From: Phenylobacterium glaciei
Lineage (GTDB): Bacteria > Pseudomonadota > Alphaproteobacteria > Caulobacterales > Caulobacteraceae
Reading direction: 5' to 3'
Assembly (NCBI RefSeq): GCF_016772415.1
Contig: NZ_JAGSGD010000001.1
Coordinates: forward strand, 3,745,501-3,809,500
Length of the DNA stretch: 64,000 nt
In this document: piece by piece, positions 8,432 to 18,498 of the stretch
How positions within the stretch are numbered: position 1 is the stretch's first letter
Layout: each line of letters starts with the position of its first letter
Translations under genes and position numbers: made by a program
Notes under the pieces: model-generated
Database searches by the model: none
What the model was told of the DNA's origin: nothing
Seen by the model: the letters and a program-made list of their open reading frames with translations, nothing else

Positions 8432-9453
8432 AGGCGCCCCATGACGTGCAGCGTGGCCCGGTCCTGGGCGTTGGTCATGGCCCAGGCGGGATAGACCATG
8501 ATGGGTTCGCGGTTGCCGCCGTCCAGCCAGGCCCGGGCGCTGGAGACCCAGATCGCCTGGCCCTTCACGCAGTTGAACAGGGTCCACCAGTGCAGGGCGG
8601 CGGGGTCGGCTTTCAGGCCGCTGGCCCGTTCCCAGATGGCGACCGCCTCGTTGTCTGGAACCAGGCCCCCGGCCAGGCCGCGGCCGAAGGTCCAGATCGG
8701 ATTCAGGCTCCAGCCCAGGTCCTCCAAGGGATCGCCCAGGTGGGCCATCTCCCAGTCGAGGATGCCGTGGATCTGCCCTTCCGTGTCATAGAGGAAGTTG
8801 CCGGTGCGGTAGTCGCCGTGCACCACGCCGACCTTCTGGGCCGGCGGCGGCGGGTTGGCGCGCAGCCATCGGATGGCAGCCCGGATGATCGGCAGGGGCT
8901 CGGCCTCGTCGTCGTTGAGGACCTCTTCCCAATAGGTGAGTTCGCGGTTCCAGCAGTCCGCGGCCGCGACCGCCGGCATGACCTGCGCCAGGCCGTTGGC
9001 CACCGGATCGGCCTTGGCGATCTCGCCCAGGATGGTCCACTTGCGCTCGGCCAGCCGGGCGTGGCTGTCGAGATAGGGCGCGGCCCACAGCAGGCCAGGC
9101 CCGGCCTGGAAGCCCGCGATCTCCTCGGCGATGAAGAAGGGGTGGTCGAGCGGCCCGTCGCCCTCCTCCAGCCACAGCATCTCCGGCGCCGGAACGCTGG
9201 TCCCGTGGAAGGCGCGATAGGCCTCGAATTCGATGCGGCGCTCGGTGTCGATCAGGCTGGCGGGCGGATCACGGCGCAGGATCAGCTTGCGCTCGCGGGC
9301 CTGGCCACCCTCCACCCAGGACCCCACGAAGCGGTAGGTCTCCCGCGAGGCGCCGCCGGAAATGCGGGCGAGATCGCGGACGGCGACGTCGGTCGCGTCG
9401 GGCATCCGGCCCGCGATATAGGCCGCGATACGGGGTTCGAGGGGGTGGCTCAT
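8428..9453 (-). CDS. Phosphotransferase family protein (APH/ACAD10-like)
   Basis: A 341-aa kinase-fold enzyme of the APH family. ISGGASRETYRF is the nucleotide-binding loop, LILRRDP holds the ATP-contacting residues, VVHGDYRTGNFLY is the catalytic loop with the base Asp, and ILDWEMAHLGDPLEDLGW is the metal-binding DFD-like region. Relatives fused to acyl-CoA dehydrogenases (ACAD10/11) phosphorylate 4-hydroxyacyl-CoAs, and in environmental bacteria such genes cluster with P450s and acyl-CoA ligases. Phosphorylation of a hydroxylated acid or alcohol made by the P450 is therefore plausible. The ATG directly abuts the P450 stop, and the next gene overlaps by 4 bases. Confidence 0.85.
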   Translation of the reverse strand: MSHPLEPRIAAYIAGRMPDATDVAVRDLARISGGASRETYRFVGSWVEGGQARERKLILRRDPPASLIDTERRIEFEAYRAFHGTSVPAPEMLWLEEGDGPLDHPFFIAEEIAGFQAGPGLLWAAPYLDSHARLAERKWTILGEIAKADPVANGLAQVMPAVAAADCWNRELTYWEEVLNDDEAEPLPIIRAAIRWLRANPPPPAQKVGVVHGDYRTGNFLYDTEGQIHGILDWEMAHLGDPLEDLGWSLNPIWTFGRGLAGGLVPDNEAVAIWERASGLKADPAALHWWTLFNCVKGQAIWVSSARAWLDGGNREPIMVYPAWAMTNAQDRATLHVMGRL

Positions 9454-10737
9454 TCATGCCATCTCGAAGCGGATCGGCAGGCGCTTGGGACCGTTAACGA
9501 ACACCGCCTGGGACTGGGCCGGAACGCCCGCCAGTTCCAGCGACTTCAGGCGCGGGATCATCTCCTCCCAGAGGATGCGCATCTCCATCTTGGCCAGGTG
9601 CTGGCCCAGGCACAGGTGAGCGCCATAGCCGAAGGCCAGGTGCTTGTTGGGGCTGCGGTCGACCCGGAAGGCGTTGGGGTCGGTGAACACCGCCTCGTCG
9701 CGGTTGCCCGAGGCGTAGCAGAGCATCAGCCAGTCGCCCTTGCTGAGCTTGCGGCCGCCGATCTCGGTGTCCTGCATGGCGGTGCGCATGAAGGTTTTCA
9801 CCGGGGTGATCCAGCGGATGCTCTCGTCCACCAGGCCCGGGATCAGGGCCGGGTTGGCCTGCAGCTTGGCCAGCTCGCCGGGGTTCTCGGCCAGGCCCCA
9901 GATGGCGCCGGCGGTGGAGGACGAGGTGGTGTCGTGGCCCGCGGTGGCGACGATGATGTAGTAGCTCATCGCCTCGAAGTGGCTGATCGGCTCGCCGTCG
10001 ATCTTGGAGTTGGCGATCAGGCTGCCCAGGTCATCGCTGGGGTTGGCCCGCTTGGACTCCGAGAACTGGCTGAAATAGGTGATGAAGTCGGTGAGCACCC
10101 CCATGTCGATCTTTGTGGGGTCGGCGGCCTCCGCTTCCCCGTCCTTGCGGCTCAACTCGGGATCGGTGGCGCCGAACAGCTCCTGGGTCAGCATCAGCAT
10201 GCGGCCCTCGTCTTCCTCCGGCACGCCCATGATCTCCATGATCACATGCAGGGGGTAGTGCAGGGCCACCTCACTGACGAAGTCGCATGCCCCGCCCTTG
10301 GCGGCCATCTTGTCGACGGCGGCCCGCGCGATCTTGCGGATGCGGTCCTCCATGCTGCGCAGGTTCTGCGGCAGGAACCAGGCCTGGGTCAGGACGCGGT
10401 ATTTCATGTGATCGGGCTGATCCATGTGGATCAGGGTGCGCAGCAGGTGCGGGCTGCCGCCGGTCATTTCCCGGATGCGGGCGTCGGCCTCCTGGCTGAC
10501 CATGGTGGGCGACTTCTCACCGTTGGAGAACAGGGCGTTCTGGCGGCTGATCTCCAGGATGTCGGCGTGCCTGGTCGTCACCCAGAAGGGCTCGACGCCC
10601 TCGATCTGCGCCTTGCCGAAGGGGTTGTTGGCGCGCAGCCAGGCGTAGGTTTCGTGGATGCGGCCGTCCGCATAGGCGGTCGGATCGACCAGCGTGTCGG
10701 CTCGGGATTGCGGAATCAGGACGTCGGCTGCGCTCAT
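9454..10737 (-). CDS. Cytochrome P450
   Basis: A 427-aa soluble bacterial P450. The I-helix oxygen-activation motif AGHDTTSSS, the K-helix ESIRW (E-x-x-R) and the heme-binding loop FGYGAHLCLGQHLA with the axial Cys are complete. It resembles bacterial fatty-acid, terpene or steroid hydroxylases, but the substrate cannot be read from sequence. Its stop abuts the phosphotransferase start, so hydroxylation may feed phosphorylation. No ferredoxin or reductase gene is seen nearby; electron partners must come from elsewhere. The promoter region shared with the divergent 10890 gene contains the palindrome at 10764-10775. Confidence 0.93.
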   Translation of the reverse strand: MSAADVLIPQSRADTLVDPTAYADGRIHETYAWLRANNPFGKAQIEGVEPFWVTTRHADILEISRQNALFSNGEKSPTMVSQEADARIREMTGGSPHLLRTLIHMDQPDHMKYRVLTQAWFLPQNLRSMEDRIRKIARAAVDKMAAKGGACDFVSEVALHYPLHVIMEIMGVPEEDEGRMLMLTQELFGATDPELSRKDGEAEAADPTKIDMGVLTDFITYFSQFSESKRANPSDDLGSLIANSKIDGEPISHFEAMSYYIIVATAGHDTTSSSTAGAIWGLAENPGELAKLQANPALIPGLVDESIRWITPVKTFMRTAMQDTEIGGRKLSKGDWLMLCYASGNRDEAVFTDPNAFRVDRSPNKHLAFGYGAHLCLGQHLAKMEMRILWEEMIPRLKSLELAGVPAQSQAVFVNGPKRLPIRFEMA

Positions 10738-10763
10738 CTTCGCCTGGCCGCTTGTCGCCCCTA

Positions 10764-10775
10764 CGTAAGCTTACG
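10764..10775. promoter_or_regulatory. Perfect 12-bp palindrome in the divergent P450 promoter
   Basis: CGTAAGCTTACG is perfectly symmetric and lies 27 bases upstream of the P450 start, in the 152-bp gap between divergent genes. It is a plausible operator for the TetR-family regulator encoded at 11976-12653, though the same sequence is not repeated in front of that regulator. Confidence 0.5.
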
Positions 10776-10889
10776 CGAGGGCAGCAATCGACGCTCTCCC
10801 TTGTCTTGTTATCTTTGTTCACTTGATACTGCCCTGACACGCGCGGCGGCAATACCGACAACGAAAACACGCGCCCGGAGGATACGCCC

Positions 10890-11972
10890 ATGCTCACCAA
10901 GGCCGACGATTTCCCGATCCACCAGACTCCGGATCCGATCGCCTATTCGGGCACCGACCGGAACTTCTACGACCGCTATTTCTTCAACGGCTACCAGCCG
11001 GACGGGACCGAGTTCTTCGCCGTCGCCTTCGGGGTCTATCCCAACCTCAACATCGCCGACGCCCACTTCGCCGTGGTGCGCGACGGAGTGGAGCACTGCC
11101 TCCATGTCAGCCGCGTTCTGAACAGCGAGCGGATGGAGCTTGCCTGCGGGCCGATCACCATTGAGGTGCTGGAGCCCCTGCAGAAGCTGAAAGTGACCGT
11201 CGCCTTGTCGGAGGGCGTCGCCGCGGAGCTCGTCTTCGAGGGCCGCACCTTCCCCATCGAGGAGCCGCGTTTCACCCGCCGCAACGGGCCCCGCGCCTTC
11301 ATGGACTATACCCGCCTGACCCAGAACGTCCGCTGCACCGGCTGGATCGAGGTGGACGGCAAGCGCGTCACCCTGGCGGCCGGCAGCGTCGGCACCCGTG
11401 ACCGCTCCTGGGGCATCCGGCCGATCGGCGCGCCCGATCCGCAGCCGGCCGTGCCGCAGACCATCACCGGCTTCTTCTGGCAGTGGACCCCGCTGAACTT
11501 CGCCGACCGCAGCGTCTTCTTCCACGTCAACGCCGACTCCGACGGCGCCCCCTGGAACACCCGGGCGGTGATCCTGCCCGACGGCGCGGGCGAGGGCGGC
11601 GGCTATCACAGCGAGCATGCGAAGATCGACGATGTGACCATGATCCCCGGCACCCGCCACGCCCAGGGTGGGACCTTGAACATCCCGCTGGCCCAGGGTT
11701 CAGCCAGCGTGACGTTCGAGCCCTTCCTGACCTTCCTGATGCGCGGCATCGGCTATGGTCATCCGGAATGGCGGCACGGCGGCTACAAGGGCGACCTGGC
11801 CGTCGCCCGCGAAGACATCGACCTGGCCGCCACGAACATGGCCAGCCCCGAGAACTGGCACATACAGGCGCTCAGCCGCGTGACCTTCACCACGCCGGGC
11901 GAAGAGCCGATGAAGGGCATGGGCGTGTTCGAGCAGCTGATCGCCGGGCCCTACCGGCCCTATGGACTTTAG
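10890..11972 (+). CDS. Conserved protein of unknown function, CrtC-like fold suspected
   Basis: A 360-aa protein starting at an ATG with GGAGG 10 bases upstream. It has no signal peptide. Beta-rich sequence with the segment GSVGTRDRSWGIRPIG and paired aromatic motifs (GFFWQWTPLNF) is reminiscent of lipocalin-like hydratases related to hydroxyneurosporene synthase (CrtC), and similar proteins annotated as domains of unknown function occur in sphingomonad and Caulobacter-type catabolic clusters. It diverges from the P450 operon and ends 3 bases before the convergent TetR gene. A role in the same lipid or terpenoid catabolism is inferred from position only. Confidence 0.7.
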   Translation: MLTKADDFPIHQTPDPIAYSGTDRNFYDRYFFNGYQPDGTEFFAVAFGVYPNLNIADAHFAVVRDGVEHCLHVSRVLNSERMELACGPITIEVLEPLQKLKVTVALSEGVAAELVFEGRTFPIEEPRFTRRNGPRAFMDYTRLTQNVRCTGWIEVDGKRVTLAAGSVGTRDRSWGIRPIGAPDPQPAVPQTITGFFWQWTPLNFADRSVFFHVNADSDGAPWNTRAVILPDGAGEGGGYHSEHAKIDDVTMIPGTRHAQGGTLNIPLAQGSASVTFEPFLTFLMRGIGYGHPEWRHGGYKGDLAVAREDIDLAATNMASPENWHIQALSRVTFTTPGEEPMKGMGVFEQLIAGPYRPYGL

Positions 11973-11975
11973 GGC

Positions 11976-12653
11976 TTAGCTCTTACACACCGCCCGGAAC
12001 CCCGCGGCCGCATAGGCGATCATCCGCGGGGTGACGGCGGCGATGTCTTCCGAGCGGCAGAGGCCCTTGGACAGGGTGTCGATGCGGCCGGTCTCGGCGA
12101 GCGTCAGGGTCAGGCTGCCCGACAGCATGTGGTAGGACCAGAACAGGTCCTCCTCCCGCGCATAGGGCAGGGCCCGGCGCACCACCCGGATCAGGCGGTG
12201 GATGACCGGATCGAAGTAGCGGGTCATGGTCTCGCCGCCCCAGACCGGCGTGTTGTTGACCACCCCGACCAGGGCGAAATAGGCGCGCCATTCGGGACCG
12301 GCGTTGGCGCAGCGCTCCAGCACCGGGTTGAGGAAGGCCGCCACCGCGCCCTCCACCGTGATGTTGTCGCCGGCCTCGGCCTCATAGCGGTCCATCGCCT
12401 CCATGCGGTCCTTGTTCAGCACCTCGGCGCGGCGCAGGAAGACGGCGTCGAACAGGCCCTTCTTGGAGTCGAAATAGTAGTGCAACAGGGCGGTATCGAC
12501 CTTGGCCTTCTTGGCCACCGCCCGCAGGGTGACCCCGTCGAAGCCGTGACGGGAGAACGCGGCCTCGGCCACGTCGAGGATGCGCTCACTGGTCTCGAAG
12601 CTCTTCTGGGCCCGGGTCTTGCCCGGCGCCTTGGACTGCAGCGCGGTCGCCAT
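11976..12653 (-). CDS. TetR-family transcriptional regulator
   Basis: A 225-aa TetR regulator. The N-terminal helix-turn-helix spans about residues 20-70 (SERILDVAEAAFSRHGFDG, LRAVAKKAKVD, LLHYYFDSKKGLFDAV). The C-terminal domain is a helical ligand-binding domain with WRAYFALVG and an FWSYHMLSGSL segment. It probably senses a hydrophobic small molecule and controls the surrounding P450/hydrolase/TonB genes. It is divergent from the alpha/beta hydrolase at 12824, and its own upstream region contains nested inverted repeats (12679-12713). Confidence 0.9.
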   Translation of the reverse strand: MATALQSKAPGKTRAQKSFETSERILDVAEAAFSRHGFDGVTLRAVAKKAKVDTALLHYYFDSKKGLFDAVFLRRAEVLNKDRMEAMDRYEAEAGDNITVEGAVAAFLNPVLERCANAGPEWRAYFALVGVVNNTPVWGGETMTRYFDPVIHRLIRVVRRALPYAREEDLFWSYHMLSGSLTLTLAETGRIDTLSKGLCRSEDIAAVTPRMIAYAAAGFRAVCKS

Positions 12654-12678
12654 GTGGCGTCTTCCCCAACGGTTCGCG

Positions 12679-12713
12679 CTTTGAGTATGGCGCGACGCGC
12701 CTAAGTCTCAAAG
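12679..12713. promoter_or_regulatory. Nested inverted repeats upstream of the TetR gene
   Basis: CTTTGAG (12679-12685) and CTCAAAG (12707-12713) form a 7-bp inverted repeat that encloses the perfect 6+1+6 repeat GGCGCGACGCGCC (12689-12701), almost concentric with it. It lies 26 bases in front of the TetR start, in the divergent promoter region with the hydrolase gene. An autoregulatory operator is plausible. Confidence 0.4.
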
Positions 12714-12823
12714 GCGATCCCGGAGCGTGACGCGCGCGGTTGGCATGTCAATGTTCATTCAACGCTGAGTGATTGACTTGAACCCCGGCTCGGCGTGCTG
12801 TCCTCCTACAGCAGGAGCCCGCC

Positions 12824-13702
12824 ATGACCGAAGCCGCGATGAGAACATGGAACAGCGCCGACGGCCTCCCCCTGTTTGCACGGGACTACCCCCCCGCCGA
12901 CGGAGCGGCCCGGACCGCGGTGGTTTGCCTGCACGGCCTGACCCGCAATTCCCGGGACTTCGAGGTCGTCGCCCCGCGTATCGCGGCCGCCGGTCGCCGG
13001 GTCCTGGCCCTGGACGTTCGGGGCCGCGGGCGTTCGGCCTGGGATCCCAATCCGCTCAACTACAATCCGCTGGTCTATGCGGGCGACGTCATCGCCCTGC
13101 TGGAGCAGAGTGGGATCAGCCGCGCCCACTTCATCGGCACCTCCATGGGCGGGCTGATCACCCTGACCCTGTCGGCCCTACGCCCGGACCTTATCGCAGG
13201 CGTGGTGCTGAACGACGTCGGGCCGGAGGTCGGCGCGGCGGGCCTGGCCAGGATCGCAGGCTATGTGGGCGGCGCGCCGCAGGTTGCGAGTTGGGCGGAC
13301 GCTGCGGCCTACGCCAGGTCCGTCAACGGCGAGGCCCTGCCCAGCCTGACCGACGCCGACTGGGACCGCTTCGCCCGGCGGGTGTTCCGAGAGACGGATA
13401 AGGGATTCGCTCTGGACTATGACCCAGCCATCTCCGACGTCTTCAAGGTCGCTCCCACCTCGGCGCCCGCCATGCCCGCGCCTGACCTCTGGCCGCTGTT
13501 TATCAGCATGGCCACGGCCAAGCCGCTGTTGCTGGTGCGCGGCGCCGACTCCGACATTCTGGAACCTGCTGTGGCGGATCGGATGAGCGCCCTTATCCCG
13601 CACACGGTCCGGGTCGACATCCCCGGCGTCGGCCACGCCCCGACCCTGGAAGAGCCCCAGTCCATGGCCGCGCTGGACGCCTATTTCGCCGCCGCAAGCT
13701 GA
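12824..13702 (+). CDS. Alpha/beta hydrolase
   Basis: A 292-aa cytoplasmic hydrolase with a complete catalytic set: LHGLTRNSRDF is the oxyanion loop, GTSMGG is the nucleophile elbow with Ser, the acid lies near VRGADSDIL, and GVGHAP provides the late His. The family includes esterases, lactonases and C-C hydrolases of catabolic pathways. The ATG follows an AGGAG at good spacing. It diverges from the TetR gene and precedes a TonB receptor by 153 bases, consistent with uptake and cleavage of an ester or lactone. A weak GTCAAT/ATTGAC inverted repeat (12747-12777) lies in its promoter region. Confidence 0.88.
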   Translation: MTEAAMRTWNSADGLPLFARDYPPADGAARTAVVCLHGLTRNSRDFEVVAPRIAAAGRRVLALDVRGRGRSAWDPNPLNYNPLVYAGDVIALLEQSGISRAHFIGTSMGGLITLTLSALRPDLIAGVVLNDVGPEVGAAGLARIAGYVGGAPQVASWADAAAYARSVNGEALPSLTDADWDRFARRVFRETDKGFALDYDPAISDVFKVAPTSAPAMPAPDLWPLFISMATAKPLLLVRGADSDILEPAVADRMSALIPHTVRVDIPGVGHAPTLEEPQSMAALDAYFAAAS

Positions 13703-13758
13703 CGCATGCGGAAGGCCCTGTGGCCCGCTTGCATCGGTCGAAAAGCGTCTGGTCCGAA

Positions 13759-13776
13759 ATTCACTCTACGGTGAAT
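13759..13776. promoter_or_regulatory. Inverted repeat upstream of the TonB receptor
   Basis: ATTCAC-N6-GTGAAT is a perfect 6+6 inverted repeat 80 bases before the receptor start codon, in a locally AT-rich stretch. It could be the operator of the nearby TetR-family protein or a promoter element. The evidence is symmetry and position only. Confidence 0.4.
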
Positions 13777-13855
13777 GAATAATTGACGCCGCCCCTGACG
13801 CCGGGTCACGGTCACGCTCAATGAGGCGTCCGTCCGGGCGCCATGGGAGGGACAC

Positions 13856-16099
<2,244 letters not shown>

Positions 16100-16121
16100 G
16101 GACGCCTTACATCCAAACGAA

Positions 16122-16152
16122 AAAGGCCCGGGCGCTCGCCCGGGCCTTTCTT
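16122..16152 (+). terminator. Rho-independent terminator after the TonB receptor
   Basis: A 13-bp perfect stem (AAAGGCCCGGGCG at 16122-16134 and its complement at 16137-16149) is followed by TCTT. The A-run on the 5' side means it can also terminate the convergent globin transcript. Confidence 0.85.
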
Positions 16153-16169
16153 GTATCTGCGCCACCCTC

Positions 16170-16655
16170 TCAGCGCGTGACGACGTCGCGCTTCATGGGG
16201 GCCAGCTTGGCCAGCAGCTGGTTCTGGTAGCGATAGGCGACGCCTTCCTTGTCCATGGCCTGCTGCAGGTGCTCGACGAGGATGTTGAACTCGGCGGTGT
16301 TGACCCCCTGGTCCTTGTGGGTGGTCTTCATGTCGCGGCCCGTATAGTCCACCGGCGCCCCCAGCAGGTAGGCGATCTGCTCCTTCAGGGTGCGGCGCAG
16401 GCGCTCCATGTCGGTGGCGTGGAAGATCTCCTCCAGCTTCGGATCGGCGACGCTGCGATCCAGGGCGCCGTCGACGATGCGGGCCACGCCCTCGCGGCCG
16501 TGGAAGGCCGCCAGCATCTGCTCGCCCGTGAACGGGGTCGCCCCGGCGTTGGCGTTGGACTGGGAGTAGGGATCGACCGGCCTTTCCTCGGCGAAGGCCG
16601 GGAGGGTGGCGGCGGTCAGGCCTGCGGCGATAATCAGGGTACGGAGGTTCGACAT
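16170..16655 (-). CDS. Exported group 1 truncated haemoglobin-like protein
   Basis: A 161-aa protein with a signal peptide (TLIIAAGLTAATLPAFA, about residues 6-22) and a globin core. The segment around MERLRRTLKEQIAYLLG, then YTGRDMKTTHKDQGV with the probable proximal His, then FNILVEHLQQAM, matches group 1 truncated globins. An exported globin is unusual, since most truncated globins are cytoplasmic; a periplasmic role in oxygen, NO or redox chemistry is inferred. Its start overlaps the stop of the upstream DUF3034 gene by one base (TGATG), so the two are co-translated. Transcription ends at the terminator at 16122. Confidence 0.82.
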   Translation of the reverse strand: MSNLRTLIIAAGLTAATLPAFAEERPVDPYSQSNANAGATPFTGEQMLAAFHGREGVARIVDGALDRSVADPKLEEIFHATDMERLRRTLKEQIAYLLGAPVDYTGRDMKTTHKDQGVNTAEFNILVEHLQQAMDKEGVAYRYQNQLLAKLAPMKRDVVTR

Positions 16656-17533
16656 CAGAAGCCTGCCTGGATGGAGAGGTAGAGACCGCGCTGGTCCTTG
16701 AAGGTGGCGATGGTCCCGAGGTCGGCATAGGCCGCGGTGACCGAGAGGTTCTTGTTGAAGGCGTAGGCGGCGAACAGGTCGACCCAGTCGTCCTCCTTCA
16801 GGCCAGCCAGGTTGTCAGGCTTGGTTCGATACTCCGCCCCGATCAGCAGGCGCTTGGAGACCAGGTAGCCGGCGGAGCCCTCGAACTGGACCTTGTAGTC
16901 GTCGTTCTTGGCGCCACCGAAGCCCAGCAGGCCGGTCTGGTTGGCCTTGGTGGCGCGCAGGGCGCCGCTCAGCACCAGACTCTGGTTCAGCAGCACCTTG
17001 GTGGCGGCGACGTAGTAGTCGACGCCTGAGTCATCCTTGCCGCCGATGGCCTTGATGATGGCGTCCTTGTCGTTCTTCTTCCACTGCACACCGACCGCGA
17101 CCTGCGGGACCCAGCTGTCCTGGGCGTAGACGGCGTCGCCCAGGACGCGGACCTTCGCGCCGACGATATCCTGGTTGAAGGTCAAGCCCTGGCCAAGGCC
17201 GAGCTTGGCGCCGGTGTCGCCGGTGTCGAAGGACTGGCGGGTGTAGGAGACCTCGACGCGATCGTAGAAGCCCACCGACACGCCGCCGGCGCGGAACTGG
17301 TAGTCGGGCAGCTGGACCAGGGTGGCGTGGGCGTTGGCACCCCACTCGTCCACGGTCTCATAGCCGGTGATGGTGGCCCAGGTGGCCAGGCCGCCGCCGC
17401 CCGCGCCCTCGACATTGGTGACCCCGCCGGTCAGCAAGAGCTTGCCGCTGGTTTCCATGTCTGCGGCCTGGGCGAGACTTGCCACCATGACCAGACCCAG
17501 GGCGAGTGCAGCCACCCGCGCTTTGTTTGTCAT
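16655..17533 (-). CDS. DUF3034-family outer-membrane protein
   Basis: A 292-aa protein with a signal peptide (ARVAALALGLVMVASLAQAA) followed by repeated amphipathic beta strands (VSVGFYDRVEVSYTRQSF, VWVPQVAVGVQW-like segments, GLYLSIQAGF at the end), as expected for a barrel ending in Phe. The pattern fits the DUF3034 family. The ATG at 17533 is chosen because it directly precedes the signal peptide; the frame extends 19 codons upstream. It is coupled to the exported globin gene, so the pair may share one envelope function, possibly redox-related. Function is unknown. Confidence 0.78.
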   Translation of the reverse strand: MTNKARVAALALGLVMVASLAQAADMETSGKLLLTGGVTNVEGAGGGGLATWATITGYETVDEWGANAHATLVQLPDYQFRAGGVSVGFYDRVEVSYTRQSFDTGDTGAKLGLGQGLTFNQDIVGAKVRVLGDAVYAQDSWVPQVAVGVQWKKNDKDAIIKAIGGKDDSGVDYYVAATKVLLNQSLVLSGALRATKANQTGLLGFGGAKNDDYKVQFEGSAGYLVSKRLLIGAEYRTKPDNLAGLKEDDWVDLFAAYAFNKNLSVTAAYADLGTIATFKDQRGLYLSIQAGF

Positions 17534-17706
17534 CAACCCTTCCCCGTGCCTCAGCATCCCGACACTCGGCGGTGCGCCTATGGAATGCATGCAGCAGACC
17601 TGTTGATGGAAGGTTCACCCCTGAGCCCGCCACATCTCCCCCCTGCGACAAGTTAGACCGGCGCGGCGTTAACCCCACGGCGACGGGCGTGGGCGATGCT
17701 GGCCTC

Positions 17707-18342
17707 ATGCGCGCACTGATCCTGTCGGCCCTGGCCGCCCTGTCCCTCTCCTCCAAGGCCCTGGCCGGGGACCTCTCCGTGGTGGTGCGCAACGCGCAGG
17801 GCCAGCCGGTGAAGGACGCGGTGGTCACCCTGAAGCCCGCGGCGGGAGGGGCGCCGGGCGCTCCGATCAAGTTCACCTGGCCCTATTCGGTGGCCCAGCA
17901 GAATATCAGCTTCAACCCCTTCGTGCTGATCGTGCCGGTGGGCAGCAATGTGAACTTCCCGAACAAGGACAATGTCCGTCACCACGTCTATTCGTTCTCG
18001 CCCACCAAGAAGTTCGAGCTGAAGCTCTACGGCCGCGACGAGAGCCGCAGCGTGCTGTTCGACAAGGCCGGCGTCGTGGCCCTGGGCTGCAACATCCACG
18101 ACCAGATGATCGCCTATGTGGTGGTGGTGGACACCGCCTACGCCGCCAAGACCGGCGCCGACGGCTTCGCCCTGATCCGCAACGCGCCGGCCGGAAACGC
18201 CGTCATGACCGTCTGGCAGCCCTATGTGAAGACCGCCAAGAACCAAGTCGTGAAGACCATCGCCATCCCCGCCGCCGGCGGCCGCCAGGACGTCAGCGTC
18301 GACCTGCGCCCCGCGCCTGGCGCGATGAGCATGATCCACTAA
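17707..18342 (+). CDS. Secreted cupredoxin-like protein (methylamine-utilisation type), copy A
   Basis: A 211-aa protein with a signal peptide (ALILSALAALSLSSKALA). A beta-sandwich follows, with the putative type-1 copper ligands His in NVRHHVYSFS and Cys, His and Met in GCNIHDQM, the order expected for plastocyanin/azurin folds. The C-terminal part resembles a carboxypeptidase-regulatory-like domain (AYAAKTGADGFALIRNAPAG). The ATG at 17707 abuts the signal peptide; the open frame upstream is not protein-like. A clear paralogue lies at 22099-22740 on the other strand. It ends at a fold-back repeat before the convergent barrel gene. Electron transfer or copper binding in the periplasm is likely; the partner is unknown. 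Confidence 0.82.
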   Translation: MRALILSALAALSLSSKALAGDLSVVVRNAQGQPVKDAVVTLKPAAGGAPGAPIKFTWPYSVAQQNISFNPFVLIVPVGSNVNFPNKDNVRHHVYSFSPTKKFELKLYGRDESRSVLFDKAGVVALGCNIHDQMIAYVVVVDTAYAAKTGADGFALIRNAPAGNAVMTVWQPYVKTAKNQVVKTIAIPAAGGRQDVSVDLRPAPGAMSMIH

Positions 18343-18347
18343 ATTCC

Positions 18348-18477
18348 CGCTCATCCCGGCGAAGGCCGGGACCCAGATTCATTCAGAGCCGCAAGAGATC
18401 GTCCCACGCGGACCTTCGGTTTCTCCTGAGATCGGAGTGGGCTTCACCTGGATCCCGGCCTTCGCCGGGACGAGCGG
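18348..18477. repeat. Inverted pair of short intergenic repeats
   Basis: Two near-identical copies of a ~30-bp element lie in opposite orientation about 70 bp apart (18348-18376 and 18447-18477). Each has the internal stem TCCCGGCGAAGGCCGGGA. Elements of this REP-like type are common between alphaproteobacterial genes. Here the fold-back sits between convergent genes and may also act as a transcription barrier. Confidence 0.75.
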
Positions 18478-18498
18478 AAAGGGGCGGGCCGCGTCCGC

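Noticed and set aside
8446..11121. Very long plus-strand open frame (891 codons) across the P450 operon
   Set aside because: It is antisense to the phosphotransferase and P450 genes, which have complete motifs. Long antisense frames are expected from the high third-position GC.
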